Counted from the stretch's first letter, positions 1 to 6,919 are shown. The stretch is DNA of 17,391 nt from Lutacidiplasma sp049802875 (GCA_049802875.1 JBARNH010000023.1:1-17391); one strand, 5' to 3'. Translations and numbers: made by a program. The notes: a model not told the origin generated them from the letters alone.

Positions 1-244
1 CTTCGGCGGCGGGTCCACCGGTCGGCGCCAACGTCTCGGGGGGCGCTGACGCGGGGGTCGGCTCCGCGGGCCGCGAGGGTCCAGCCGCGGAATGTTCGAC
101 CGGTTCGGGCAGGGGCTCCGAAACGACCGGAGGTGGGGGGGCATCCAACGTGAGGTCGACCGGGGAATGGCAGGTCGGGCAGACGAGCACGTCCTCGGGC
201 AGCGGGGCTCCGCAATGAGGACAACGAGACGAAGGGTCGGCCAT
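1..244 (-). CDS. Zinc-ribbon protein with proline-rich linker, C-terminus cut by window edge
   Basis: The frame opens with ATG at 244 and runs off the left edge, so only the first 81 residues are visible. Residues 8-11 are CPHC and residues 22-25 are CPTC, two CxxC knuckles spaced as in a small zinc ribbon. A low-complexity stretch rich in Pro, Ala and Glu follows (about residue 32 onward), typical of a linker to a further domain that lies outside the window. Such N-terminal ribbons are common in archaeal membrane or regulatory proteins of unknown role, so I assign no function. The start lies 17 nt beyond the 3' end of tRNA-Leu on the same strand, so the two may share a transcript. Upstream GGAAGATCC gives only a weak possible ribosome-binding site. 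The frame and ribbon are convincing; the full protein is unknown. Confidence 0.75.
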   Translation of the reverse strand, partial: MADPSSRCPHCGAPLPEDVLVCPTCHSPVDLTLDAPPPPVVSEPLPEPVEHSAAGPSRPAEPTPASAPPETLAPTGGPAAE

Positions 245-261
245 CGGATCTTCCAGAGGTA

Positions 262-346
262 TGCAGGGGGTGAGATTTGAACTCACGAACTCCTACGAGA
301 CCAGGACCTCAACCTGGCGCCTTTGACCAAGCTGGGCCACCCCTGC
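262..346 (-). tRNA. tRNA-Leu (anticodon GAG)
   Basis: Read on the minus strand, an 85-nt cloverleaf forms. The acceptor stem is GCAGGGG paired with CCCCTGC, followed by discriminator A. The T arm is GTGAG-TTCAAAT-CTCAC. The anticodon stem is CCAGG/CCTGG around the loop TTGAGGT, which places GAG at positions 34-36. A long variable arm (TCTCGTAGGAGTTC) marks it as a class II tRNA, and A73 with anticodon GAG identifies leucine (CUC/CUU codons). The D arm is GCC/GGC with a GG in its loop. No intron is present and the 3' CCA is not encoded, so it must be added after transcription. Confidence 0.96.
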
Positions 347-376
347 ACGACCGGTCGCGCGTACGGAGCCCGAGCG

Positions 377-385
377 ATAACCTTT
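377..385 (-). promoter_or_regulatory. Candidate TATA-like box for tRNA-Leu
   Basis: On the minus strand this reads AAAGGTTAT, an AT-rich island in GC-rich sequence 31-39 nt upstream of the mature tRNA 5' end. That spacing suits an archaeal TATA/BRE element. A closely similar GGGTTATCTA precedes the gene at 11930. The assignment rests on position and composition only. Confidence 0.45.
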
Positions 386-430
386 GCGAACGCGCCCGCT
401 CACCGGACCGTCGGAGGGACGTGGGCGCGC

Positions 431-443
431 AAAAAGCCTTGTA
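431..443 (+). promoter_or_regulatory. Candidate promoter box for alba
   Basis: AAAAAGCCTTGTA is the only AT-rich stretch between the divergent tRNA-Leu and alba. It ends 24 nt before the alba ATG, a spacing that suits a leaderless or very short-leader transcript. A GGAGGTG at 445-451 is 16 nt from the ATG, too far to be a normal Shine-Dalgarno site. Confidence 0.45.
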
Positions 444-467
444 CGGAGGTGCGGTGGGACCCCGACC

Positions 468-827
468 ATGGCTGAGGCGCAGCGCCGGGTCCCCGACTCC
501 GTCGGCGCCACGGTCTTCATCGGATTGAAGCCGACGATGACGTACGTCTTCCAGGTCGTGACCCAGCTCAACTCGGGCGCCGGTCCGGTCGTGGTCAAGG
601 CCCGCGGCAACGCGATCGCGAAGGCGGTCGATGTCGTCGAGGTCGTCCGACGGCGCTTCCTTGAGGGTCAGGTCGAGGTCGGGTCGATCGCGATCGCCAC
701 CGAACGCCTGGTCAATCGAGACGGTCGGGAGGCGAACGTCTCCTCTATCGCGATCCCCCTCATCCGGACCGGACCCCTGCCGGAGCTCCCGACGGTGACG
801 GCGGAACGGAGCCCGGCGGCGCGGTGA
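468..827 (+). CDS. alba: DNA/RNA-binding protein Alba
   Basis: This 119-residue protein matches the Alba family, small dimeric chromatin proteins of archaea that bind DNA and RNA. The family core is clear: VFIGLKPTMTYV near residues 15-26, then VVVKARGNAIAKAVDVVEVVRRRF, then a C-terminal strand with VSSIAIPLI. The start at 468 is chosen because it gives the usual short N-terminus and lies 24 nt after an AT-rich box; an earlier in-frame start would add residues unlike Alba. The family's Lys-Lys pair (K16-K17 in Sulfolobus Alba) is Leu-Lys here. The C-terminal tail after the last strand (about 18 residues) is longer than usual, and its coding sequence overlaps the convergent gene at 760-2583 by 68 bp. 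The family call is secure. Confidence 0.95.
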   Translation: MAEAQRRVPDSVGATVFIGLKPTMTYVFQVVTQLNSGAGPVVVKARGNAIAKAVDVVEVVRRRFLEGQVEVGSIAIATERLVNRDGREANVSSIAIPLIRTGPLPELPTVTAERSPAAR

Positions 828-2583
828 CCCGTACGACCCACGTCCCCGCGACGAGGTCGCCGAACCGTTGGCGTTCGGCGGTGAGTAGGATCGTGAGCAC
901 TCCGAACGACCCGAGGAGGGCGACGCCGCCGACGACGAACGCGAGCGTCCCGAGAAAATCGAGGAGCCCAACCGGTATCGGAAGACCGCCCATCGCCGTC
1001 AGGCTTCCCCCGGTGCCCGACTTGAGGAGCACGAGGATCCCGATCGCGAGCCCGACCCCGATCACGGTGAGCGTCGGCAGCTTCGAGACGTTGCGGAGGA
1101 GAGTGGCCGACAGTCCCGGCCGCTTCAGCTGCCGGTCCCGGACCCGGAGTCCCAGCACCGCCTTCCCCACCGTCCGGCCCGCGAGGGTCTCGCTCAGCGC
1201 GAAGTAGAGGAAGGCGATCGCCGCGTACGCGTAGACCGAGGCGTTGAAGGCGACGTTCGACGCGAGGGCGTCGAGGGAACCGGGCGTCTTGAGCACGATC
1301 ACGGACCATAACGCGACCGCGGGCGCGGTCACGATCAGCAGGTCGAGGAGGAACGCCGCGACGCGCGCCCCGACCGAGCCGAACCTCCGGAAGCCCAGCT
1401 CCCGACCCAGGAGCACCAGCCATCGAGCGGTGAGGAAACCGCGGAAGCCCTCACGCCCGTCGGTCGACCCCGCGCGAGCGACGGCGTCGAGATTCGCCTG
1501 GTCGCTGACGACCCAACCGGGGACCGGCAGGCCCTGCCAGGGGCGGTCCGACAGGGCTTCGGGTTGGTCGAGCAGCCGTCGCGCCTGGAGCGCCGCCTCC
1601 CGGCCCGCGCTCGCGGCGTCCCGAAGGGACGCATCGATCCGTCCGTCGACCCCGTCTCGGAACGCCTGGCCGAGACGGCCCATCGGAGTAGGGCCGGGGG
1701 CGGCCGTCGGTGTTCCCACGGGAGAGAAGCCCCGCCCGAACGCTCGGTGGGCGACGAACGCCGCCCCGAGCGCGAGCAGTCCCGAAAGGTACACCAGGTC
1801 GAGGACGCCGGCGCCCCCGATCGCGTACAGTCCGGCCGGGGCTCCCGCGACGTAGAGCGGGGGCTGGCGCAGCACGTCGGCGCCGATGAGGACCCCGAAC
1901 GTGCCGGAGGCGTACGCCACCGGGAGGGCGAACGCCTCGGCCCGGGGGAACGCCCACTCCGCGGTGGCCGCCGCGACGAAGCCTGCACCGACCGGCGGAA
2001 GGAGGTAGACCGGGAACGACTCCTCGATGCCGACGCCCGGGATCGCCACCGAAGCGAGGAACGTGAACACGAGAACCCCCGAGGTCAACGCGAGCACGTA
2101 CGCCACCGGAGCGAACAGGGCCCGCCGGCTCCCGACGGAAGCCAACCCCACGGCAAGCGGAACGACCGCGGCGACCGCGAGGACGGCGACCAACTGGAGC
2201 GAGGCCGAGGAGATTGCGACCACCAAGACGAGCAGGACGGCGGTCTCGACGAGCAGCAGGACCAGATAGAGGGGGACGCTCCGCCGGGCGGGGGGCGCCC
2301 ACCGCTCGAAGGCGAGGGTCGCGACCAGGAGCGGAAACAGCGCTCCCGCGTAGCTCAGCGCGACCCAGTCGTTCGAGACGGGAGCGATGGGCAACAGCAC
2401 GAGGCTCGCGAGCAGGGCGCCGGGGAGCAGCAGCCAGAACGTCCGGCGACCGAACCCGATGCTGGTCGCGAACGGCCCGCGCTCCCAGGCGAGTAGGTAG
2501 AGGAGGGCCCAGAGGAGCGCCGGAAAAGCGAGCAGGGCGACGTTGCCCGCGATGTCGTTCGTGAGTTGCAGCGGATCGATCAA
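760..2583 (-). CDS. DUF1614-RDD fusion integral membrane protein
   Basis: A 607-residue membrane protein with two recognisable halves. Residues 1-285 hold about eight hydrophobic segments. Within them, about 150-285 resemble DUF1614, with ALPVAYASGTFGVLIGADVL and AIGGAGVLDLVYLSGLLALG matching its GTLIGADLL and IGGAGxFDG signatures. Residues 286-398 form a polar, partly helical linker. Residues 400-585 are an RDD domain, with ARVAAFLLDLLIV, ETLAGRTVGKAVLGLRV and GDLVAGTWVV. Neither domain has an established biochemical function; RDD proteins are often linked to transport or ion homeostasis. The start is TTG at 2583, fixed by AAGGAGGT (2588-2595) with a 4-nt spacer, the clearest Shine-Dalgarno site in the window. 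The gene diverges from the aspartase-family gene and converges on alba. The frame is certain; the domain calls are from recognised motifs. Confidence 0.85.
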   Translation of the reverse strand: MIDPLQLTNDIAGNVALLAFPALLWALLYLLAWERGPFATSIGFGRRTFWLLLPGALLASLVLLPIAPVSNDWVALSYAGALFPLLVATLAFERWAPPARRSVPLYLVLLLVETAVLLVLVVAISSASLQLVAVLAVAAVVPLAVGLASVGSRRALFAPVAYVLALTSGVLVFTFLASVAIPGVGIEESFPVYLLPPVGAGFVAAATAEWAFPRAEAFALPVAYASGTFGVLIGADVLRQPPLYVAGAPAGLYAIGGAGVLDLVYLSGLLALGAAFVAHRAFGRGFSPVGTPTAAPGPTPMGRLGQAFRDGVDGRIDASLRDAASAGREAALQARRLLDQPEALSDRPWQGLPVPGWVVSDQANLDAVARAGSTDGREGFRGFLTARWLVLLGRELGFRRFGSVGARVAAFLLDLLIVTAPAVALWSVIVLKTPGSLDALASNVAFNASVYAYAAIAFLYFALSETLAGRTVGKAVLGLRVRDRQLKRPGLSATLLRNVSKLPTLTVIGVGLAIGILVLLKSGTGGSLTAMGGLPIPVGLLDFLGTLAFVVGGVALLGSFGVLTILLTAERQRFGDLVAGTWVVRVTAPPGSVPPSPSGAPAGVRSG

Positions 2584-2587
2584 TCAG

Positions 2588-2595
2588 ACCTCCTT
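2588..2595 (-). promoter_or_regulatory. Strong Shine-Dalgarno site for the TTG start at 2583
   Basis: On the minus strand AAGGAGGT is followed by CTGA and then TTG. It complements the archaeal 16S 3' end (CACCUCCU) almost fully. It decides the TTG start of the DUF1614-RDD gene, since no ATG is available nearby. Confidence 0.8.
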
Positions 2596-2631
2596 CGCCG
2601 CGACCGCGAACGTGGAAGAGAGTCCCCGCGG

Positions 2632-2645
2632 AGTAAAGGGTTTTG
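2632..2645. promoter_or_regulatory. Shared AT-rich promoter core of a divergent gene pair
   Basis: AGTAAAGGGTTTTG is the only AT-rich patch in the 85 bp between the divergent starts at 2583 (minus) and 2669 (plus). It ends 23 nt before the plus-strand ATG, consistent with leaderless transcription. It lies about 50 nt from the minus-strand TTG, leaving room for a leader of roughly 25 nt that carries the Shine-Dalgarno site. It may hold two overlapping promoters. Confidence 0.45.
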
Positions 2646-2668
2646 TCGCCGACCCTCCTCCGCTCCGC

Positions 2669-4069
2669 ATGGTCGTCCCGCGCACCGAGACGGATTCCCT
2701 CGGCACCCGCGAGGTGCCGGACGACGTGTACTGGGGGATTCAGACCCTGCGGGCCCGCGAGAACTTTCCCGTGAGCGCCCTCACCGAATCGCCCCACTTG
2801 ATCCGCGCGTACGCGCTCTTGAAGCTCGCGTGCGTTCGCGCCAACCTCGAGAAGGGGGGTCTAGACGAGCGACGCGGCCGCGCCCTCGCCACGGCGGCCG
2901 AGGAGATGGCGGCGGGACGTTTCGACCGAGAGTTCGTGGTCGACGTCTTTCAGGCGGGCGCCGGGACCTCCTTCCACATGAACGTCAACGAGGTGCTGAC
3001 CAATCGGGCCCTCGAGATCCTCGGACGCCCCCGGGGGGACTACGCCGAGCTGAGCCCCAACGACCACGTGAACCGCGGCCAGTCGACGAACGACACATTC
3101 CCGTCGGCCGCTCAGGTCGCAACGCTGTTCGCCCTCCGGGAGTTGCGCGTCTCGATCACCACGCTCGTCGAGAGCCTCCGGCGGAAGGGGCAGGAGTTCG
3201 CTCGACTACCGAAGGCGGGCCGGACCCATCTCAAGGACGCGATGCCGGTCACTCTCGGAGCGGAGTTCACCGCCTACGCCTCCGCGCTGGACCACGTGAC
3301 GGAGACCCTGCCCCCGATCGAGCGCGCGCTCGCCGAGCTACCGCTGGGCGGAAGCGCGGTCGGAAGCGGGATCAATTCGGTTCCCGGATTCCGGGCCCGC
3401 GCCGTCGAGGAGTACGCTCGTCTCACGGGCCTTCCGCTCATGGTCGCTCGCGATCCGTTCGAGACGATGCAGAGCCGATGGCCGCTCGGAGCCGCCTCCG
3501 GCTGGCTGCGCACGGTCGCCCTCGAGCTCGTACGAATGTCGGGGGACCTCCGGCTGCTCTCGAGCGGACCGGCGACCGGCCTCGACGAGATCCGATTGCC
3601 CGAGATCCAACCCGGATCTTCGATCATGCCCGCGAAGGTGAACCCGTCCGCGGCCGAATGCCTCTCGATGGTCGCGTACCATGTCCTCGGCGCCGACGCA
3701 GCGACCGCGTTCGCAGTCCAGGGCGGCCAGCTCGAGATCAACGTGATGATGCCGCTCGCGGTCTACGAGGTCCTCTTCGCTGCGGAGATCCTCACTCGCT
3801 ACCTGCCGGTCTTTGCCCGGAGCTGCGTGGACGGCATCGCTGCCAATCCGGCGCGGATGGAGCGATACCTCCTCGAGTCGACCGCGATCGCGACCGTGCT
3901 GACGCCCCGTCTCGGGTACCTCAAGGTCGCCGAGCTGCTGCACGAGGCCGAGAAGAGCGGTCGGCCCGTCACCGAGCTCTTGGTGGAGCACGGGTTGTTG
4001 ACGCGACCCGAGGTCGACGCCCTGCTCGGACCCGCCGCCCTACTGAAGCTCGCCGACCCGGTCCCGTAG
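2669..4069 (+). CDS. aspA: Aspartase/fumarase-superfamily lyase, probable aspartate ammonia-lyase
   Basis: This 466-residue protein has the full length of the aspartase/class II fumarase family, homotetrameric enzymes that reversibly eliminate ammonia from aspartate (or water from malate) to give fumarate. Aspartase-like features are LGTREVP (11-17), VVDVFQAGAGTSFHMNVNEV (90-109), PNDHVNRGQSTND (130-142), DLRLLSSGPATGLDEIRLPE (293-312) and the catalytic SS-loop GSSIMPAKVNP (316-326), with Ala where fumarases usually have Gly. Residues 185-197 (GRTHLKDAMPVTL) instead carry the Thr-His pair typical of fumarase, where aspartase has Thr-Gln. I favour aspartase, but substrate choice is not settled. 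The start at 2669 fits both the family N-terminus and the promoter box; frames opening earlier would run through that box. It is followed 58 nt later by the trmB-like gene. Confidence 0.85.
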   Translation: MVVPRTETDSLGTREVPDDVYWGIQTLRARENFPVSALTESPHLIRAYALLKLACVRANLEKGGLDERRGRALATAAEEMAAGRFDREFVVDVFQAGAGTSFHMNVNEVLTNRALEILGRPRGDYAELSPNDHVNRGQSTNDTFPSAAQVATLFALRELRVSITTLVESLRRKGQEFARLPKAGRTHLKDAMPVTLGAEFTAYASALDHVTETLPPIERALAELPLGGSAVGSGINSVPGFRARAVEEYARLTGLPLMVARDPFETMQSRWPLGAASGWLRTVALELVRMSGDLRLLSSGPATGLDEIRLPEIQPGSSIMPAKVNPSAAECLSMVAYHVLGADAATAFAVQGGQLEINVMMPLAVYEVLFAAEILTRYLPVFARSCVDGIAANPARMERYLLESTAIATVLTPRLGYLKVAELLHEAEKSGRPVTELLVEHGLLTRPEVDALLGPAALLKLADPVP

Positions 4070-4088
4070 ACCGCCGCCCCCGGGCGCA

Positions 4089-4096
4089 CCGTTAAG
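4089..4096 (+). promoter_or_regulatory. Candidate promoter box CCGTTAAG upstream of the TrmB-like gene
   Basis: CCGTTAAG lies in the short gap after the lyase stop and 31 nt before the ATG at 4128. The same CCGTTAAG core precedes the methyltransferase and aminotransferase genes on the minus strand. No Shine-Dalgarno site is visible before the ATG, which fits leaderless expression. Confidence 0.5.
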
Positions 4097-4127
4097 ACGG
4101 CCGTGTACCGTTCGCCGGCCGATTTCG

Positions 4128-4883
4128 ATGCCGACGATCGAAGAGGCGGCGGTCGCGCTCGGCAACCAGACGTCCGAGGAGTTCCGTCGGGCCGTGGACG
4201 TCCTCGGAAAGGTCGGTCTGACCCAGTACGAGGCCCGCGCGTACATCGCGCTCGTCGCCCGCGGGGTCGGCGATGCCGCGACGCTCGCGACCGCGGCCGG
4301 CATCCCGCGGACGAGCGCCTACAAGGTCCTGGAGTCGCTCGCCGAGAAGGGGTATGCCCAACCCACCGGCGGCAAGCCGATCCTGTTTCGCCCGAGCCCG
4401 CCCCTGGACGTGGCCGAGCTGCTCAAGGGCGCGATCCAGGAGGTGTTCGAGAAGCTCGCGCACCTCCATCGGGTCGTCGCCGAGCACGGAGAGCCCCAGC
4501 TCGTCTACCTCCTCTCGGGTCACGACAAGGTCGTCGCCAAGATCGGCGAACTGCTCGACCAGTCGAACCAGACGTTCATCCTCACGACGCCCCAGGTCTC
4601 GGAGGTCCGGGACGAGCTCACCAAGAAGATCCAGCATGCGGTCAAACGCGGGGTCAAGGTCACCTTCGTCACTTCCCCGCGGCAACGCGTGCCCGAGGGG
4701 GTCGACTACGTCCCCCGGGAGAACCTTCTCGCGACCGAGGTGCTCGCGGACGGCGAGCACGCACTCCTCGCCGCGCCCGGCCTCGAAGCGTGCGGGTTCA
4801 CGGACAATCCGATCCTGACCGCCCACCTGAAGCAGTTCCTCGAAGTGATCCTCGAAGCCGGTGCCGAGCGCGCTGCACCGTAG
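4128..4883 (+). CDS. TrmB-family transcriptional regulator
   Basis: This 251-residue protein has a TrmB-type winged helix-turn-helix at about residues 22-92. It contains GLTQYEARAYIALVARG, then AATLATAAGIPRTSAYKVLESLAEKGYA, the recognition helix and wing that bind promoter DNA. A helical segment (95-120) follows, probably a dimerising coiled coil. The C-terminal half (124-245) resembles the phospholipase-D-like fold seen in many archaeal TrmB proteins, with TFILTTPQVSEVRDEL and a final strand-helix FTDNPILTAHLKQFL. It is shorter than the maltose-sensing TrmB (about 340 residues) and lacks its extra sugar-binding domain, so a sugar effector should not be assumed. The gene lies 15 nt upstream of taw2 on the same strand. 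Family assignment is firm; target genes are unknown. Confidence 0.9.
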   Translation: MPTIEEAAVALGNQTSEEFRRAVDVLGKVGLTQYEARAYIALVARGVGDAATLATAAGIPRTSAYKVLESLAEKGYAQPTGGKPILFRPSPPLDVAELLKGAIQEVFEKLAHLHRVVAEHGEPQLVYLLSGHDKVVAKIGELLDQSNQTFILTTPQVSEVRDELTKKIQHAVKRGVKVTFVTSPRQRVPEGVDYVPRENLLATEVLADGEHALLAAPGLEACGFTDNPILTAHLKQFLEVILEAGAERAAP

Positions 4884-4898
4884 GGATCGGGCGCGTCG

Positions 4899-5777
4899 AT
4901 GGCCGACCGACCCGCCCCGCGAGGCCCCCGTCGATCCCCAGCGGACCGGGTCCGGGCGCGCTTACGGACCACGGCCGGCGAGTCGTTGGCCGCCGCGATG
5001 CCGTCCGGTTACCACCGGTTGGGCCGCGTCCTCCTCCTCCGACTCCCGCCGCGCTACCGTCCGTACTTCCCCGAGATCGGAAGGGCGTGGCAGGACGCGC
5101 TGGGGGTCGCGACCGTACTGACCCAGGTCGGGCCGGTCGAGGGCGAGCTCCGCCGGCCGCAAGTGGAGCGGCTCGCCGGCTCCGAGACCGAGACGGAAGT
5201 CAGGGAGCACGGGGTTCGGTGGCGATTCGATGCCGCCCGGATCATGTTCGCGGCCGGGAATCGGACGGAGCGTCGTCGCGCCGGCGCGCTCATACGGGAG
5301 GGCGAGACGGTGGTCGACCTGTTCGCCGGGATCGGCTATTTCGCGATCCCGGCGGCGGTGCACGGGCGCGCTCACCGCGTCCTCGCGGTCGAGAAGAATC
5401 CGGTCGCGTTTCACTACTTGCTCGAGAACGTCCAAGGGAACGGGGTCGCGGATCGGGTCGACTGCATCCTCGGCGAGAACCGGACGGTGGCCCTTCCGAC
5501 CCGCGCGGCGGACCGGGTATTCTTGGGGTATCTTCCGGACGCCCTCCCGTGGGTCGCGCGCGCCCTCGAGCTGCTCCGAGGGGACGGGGGGTGGATGCAC
5601 GTCCACACGGTCGTCGACGCTCGCGACGCTCGGGCCTCGGCGTCCCGCCGAGTGGAGGCCGCGACGAGAGCGGTGGGAGCGACACTGCTCGAGCCGCCCC
5701 GCGCGCGTGAGGTCAAGCCGTACGGACCGGGTCGCACGCACGTGGTGGTCGACGTGCACGCGCGGACGGGAAGTTAG
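4899..5777 (+). CDS. taw2: tRNA(Phe) wyosine-pathway aminocarboxypropyltransferase Taw2
   Basis: This 292-residue member of the Trm5/TYW2 family probably transfers the 3-amino-3-carboxypropyl group of S-adenosylmethionine to 4-demethylwyosine at position 37 of tRNA-Phe. Residues 108-126 contain the FAAGNRTERRR segment, and residues 138-149 the cofactor loop VVDLFAGIGYFA. VEKNPVAFHYLLENV (164-178), FLGYLP (208-213) and KPYGPGRTHVVVDVHA (273-288) follow. FAGIGYF, EKNPVAxHYL and the GY motif in place of the NLP found in the methyltransferase Trm5 favour Taw2 over Trm5. The ATG at 4899 gives the expected N-terminal region. It follows the TrmB-like gene by 15 nt, so co-transcription is likely. Its TAG overlaps the convergent aminotransferase stop by 4 bp. 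Confidence 0.87.
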   Translation: MADRPAPRGPRRSPADRVRARLRTTAGESLAAAMPSGYHRLGRVLLLRLPPRYRPYFPEIGRAWQDALGVATVLTQVGPVEGELRRPQVERLAGSETETEVREHGVRWRFDAARIMFAAGNRTERRRAGALIREGETVVDLFAGIGYFAIPAAVHGRAHRVLAVEKNPVAFHYLLENVQGNGVADRVDCILGENRTVALPTRAADRVFLGYLPDALPWVARALELLRGDGGWMHVHTVVDARDARASASRRVEAATRAVGATLLEPPRAREVKPYGPGRTHVVVDVHARTGS

Positions 5778-6799
5778 GCCGAAGGCGCGGCGGCGCGCGG
5801 GGCGAGCGTCCGGATCGCTTCGGGGAACGCGGTGACGAACCGGTCGATGTCGGCCGGGGCGTTGGAGAACGAGACCCGGACGAACCGATGGCCGTGCGCC
5901 GGGGAGAGATAGTTTCCGGCGCGTACGAAGACCCCGTGGTGCTCCAGGAGCTCTTCCTGCACCGCGTCGGGCGACACGCCGAGTCGGGCGATGTCGACCA
6001 CCATCATGTTCGCCTGCGAGGGGTAGACCGGCAGGCTGGTCCCCGGGACGCTCTCGACCGTCTCCCGGATGCGGGCCCCGTTCGCTCGGGTCTGGCGCCG
6101 GACCTCGCCGAACCAGGAGCTCTTCGTGCGCAGCGCGGCCACCGCCGCGACCTGGGAGAGGATGTTCACTCCGAGGTCGTTCGTGTTGAACCGGCCGACG
6201 GACTTGACGAGCTCCGCCGGCCCGAGGAACCCGCCGATCCGCAGGCCGGCCATGCCGCAGTTCTTGGAGACCGACCAGACCGTCAACGTCGACTCGGGGG
6301 CGAACTCGGCGGCGAGGGCAGGCGCCTCGGAAAAATCCCGGTACGTCACGTCGTTGAGCAGGAGGAGGTGGTGGTCGTGGGCGATCTCGGCGATTGCCCG
6401 CACCTCGTCGCGGGGGTATCCCGACCCCAACGGGTTGAGGGGGTCGATCAGGAGGATCATCCGGGTCTTCGGGCCGATCGCTTCCTGGATCCGGTCGGCG
6501 GTCAGCCGGAACGGCGGAGCGTAAATGTCGAGGTTTCGGGTCCGGGCCCCGGACAGTTCCACAAATCGATGGATGATGAGGTAGCTCGGGTCCGAGGCGA
6601 TGACCTCGTCCCCGGACGCCAGGAGCGCCCGCGCGATCATGTAGAGCGCCTCGGTTCCCCCCGACGTCAGGAACGGCGTCAGCCCCTTGAGGCCGAGATC
6701 GCGGACCACAAGGTCGAGCAGCTCGGGGTCCCCGGGGGCGTACGGGTACCCCTCGTACCGCCGCTCCCGGAGCGCCGCATCTACGGCCCCCCGGATCAC
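5774..6799 (-). CDS. PLP-dependent class I/II aminotransferase, N-terminal start unresolved
   Basis: A fold-type I aminotransferase of the aspartate/histidinol-phosphate type. From the GTG at 6799, motifs are TSGGTEALYM (45-54, phosphate-binding loop), DPLNPLG (119-125), NDVTY (149-153, Asp and Tyr contacting the cofactor), SVSKNCGMAGLRIG (176-189, with Lys179 as Schiff-base lysine) and HRFVRVSFSN (304-313, carboxylate-binding Arg). The substrate cannot be read from sequence. GTG 6799 is the first usable start in this frame, but the frame remains clearly coding for about 34 codons above it (VAWLSQNTNHLVPPE), including the usual N-terminal arm. Those codons contain no ATG, GTG or TTG before the methyltransferase stop at 6926-6928. 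The true start is therefore probably near 6903 with a frameshift, see 6800-6903. Family call strong, start weak. Confidence 0.88.
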   Translation of the reverse strand: MIRGAVDAALRERRYEGYPYAPGDPELLDLVVRDLGLKGLTPFLTSGGTEALYMIARALLASGDEVIASDPSYLIIHRFVELSGARTRNLDIYAPPFRLTADRIQEAIGPKTRMILLIDPLNPLGSGYPRDEVRAIAEIAHDHHLLLLNDVTYRDFSEAPALAAEFAPESTLTVWSVSKNCGMAGLRIGGFLGPAELVKSVGRFNTNDLGVNILSQVAAVAALRTKSSWFGEVRRQTRANGARIRETVESVPGTSLPVYPSQANMMVVDIARLGVSPDAVQEELLEHHGVFVRAGNYLSPAHGHRFVRVSFSNAPADIDRFVTAFPEAIRTLAPRAAAPSA

Positions 6800-6903
6800 T
6801 TCGGGGGGGACAAGGTGATTCGTGTTCTGGCTCAGCCAGGCGACCTCGCTTCGGTGGTCGTGGGCGTAGCGGAATGCGTCGAACGTCGTACCGACCCCTC
6901 CAA
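6800..6903 (-). other. Probable N-terminal coding extension of the aminotransferase with a frame break
   Basis: Translated in frame with the gene at 5774-6799, this stretch gives GVGTTFDAFRYAHDHRSEVAW and then LSQNTNHLVPPE, which looks like the N-terminal arm of this enzyme family. The only plausible start is TTG at 6903-6901, but it is one base out of frame. One additional G in the GGGG run at 6895-6898 would join TTG-GAG-GGG to the GVGTTFDAF reading. That start would lie 20 nt after the TTAAGG box, close to the spacing seen for the methyltransferase gene. A sequencing or assembly slip, a natural frameshift or a non-standard start could each explain it. Confidence 0.6.
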
Positions 6904-6919
6904 ACCGGAGCGAACCCCG

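Noticed and set aside
2566..4095. A 509-codon open frame in another frame of the lyase gene
   Set aside because: Its product is mostly Arg, Pro and Gly, whereas the overlapping frame matches the aspartase/fumarase family along its whole length.
4899..5777. The tRNA methyltransferase Trm5 (m1G37) as the identity of this gene
   Set aside because: FAGIGYF, EKNPVAFHYL and FLGYLP match Taw2 better than the FAGVGPF and NLP motifs of Trm5, although both belong to one family.
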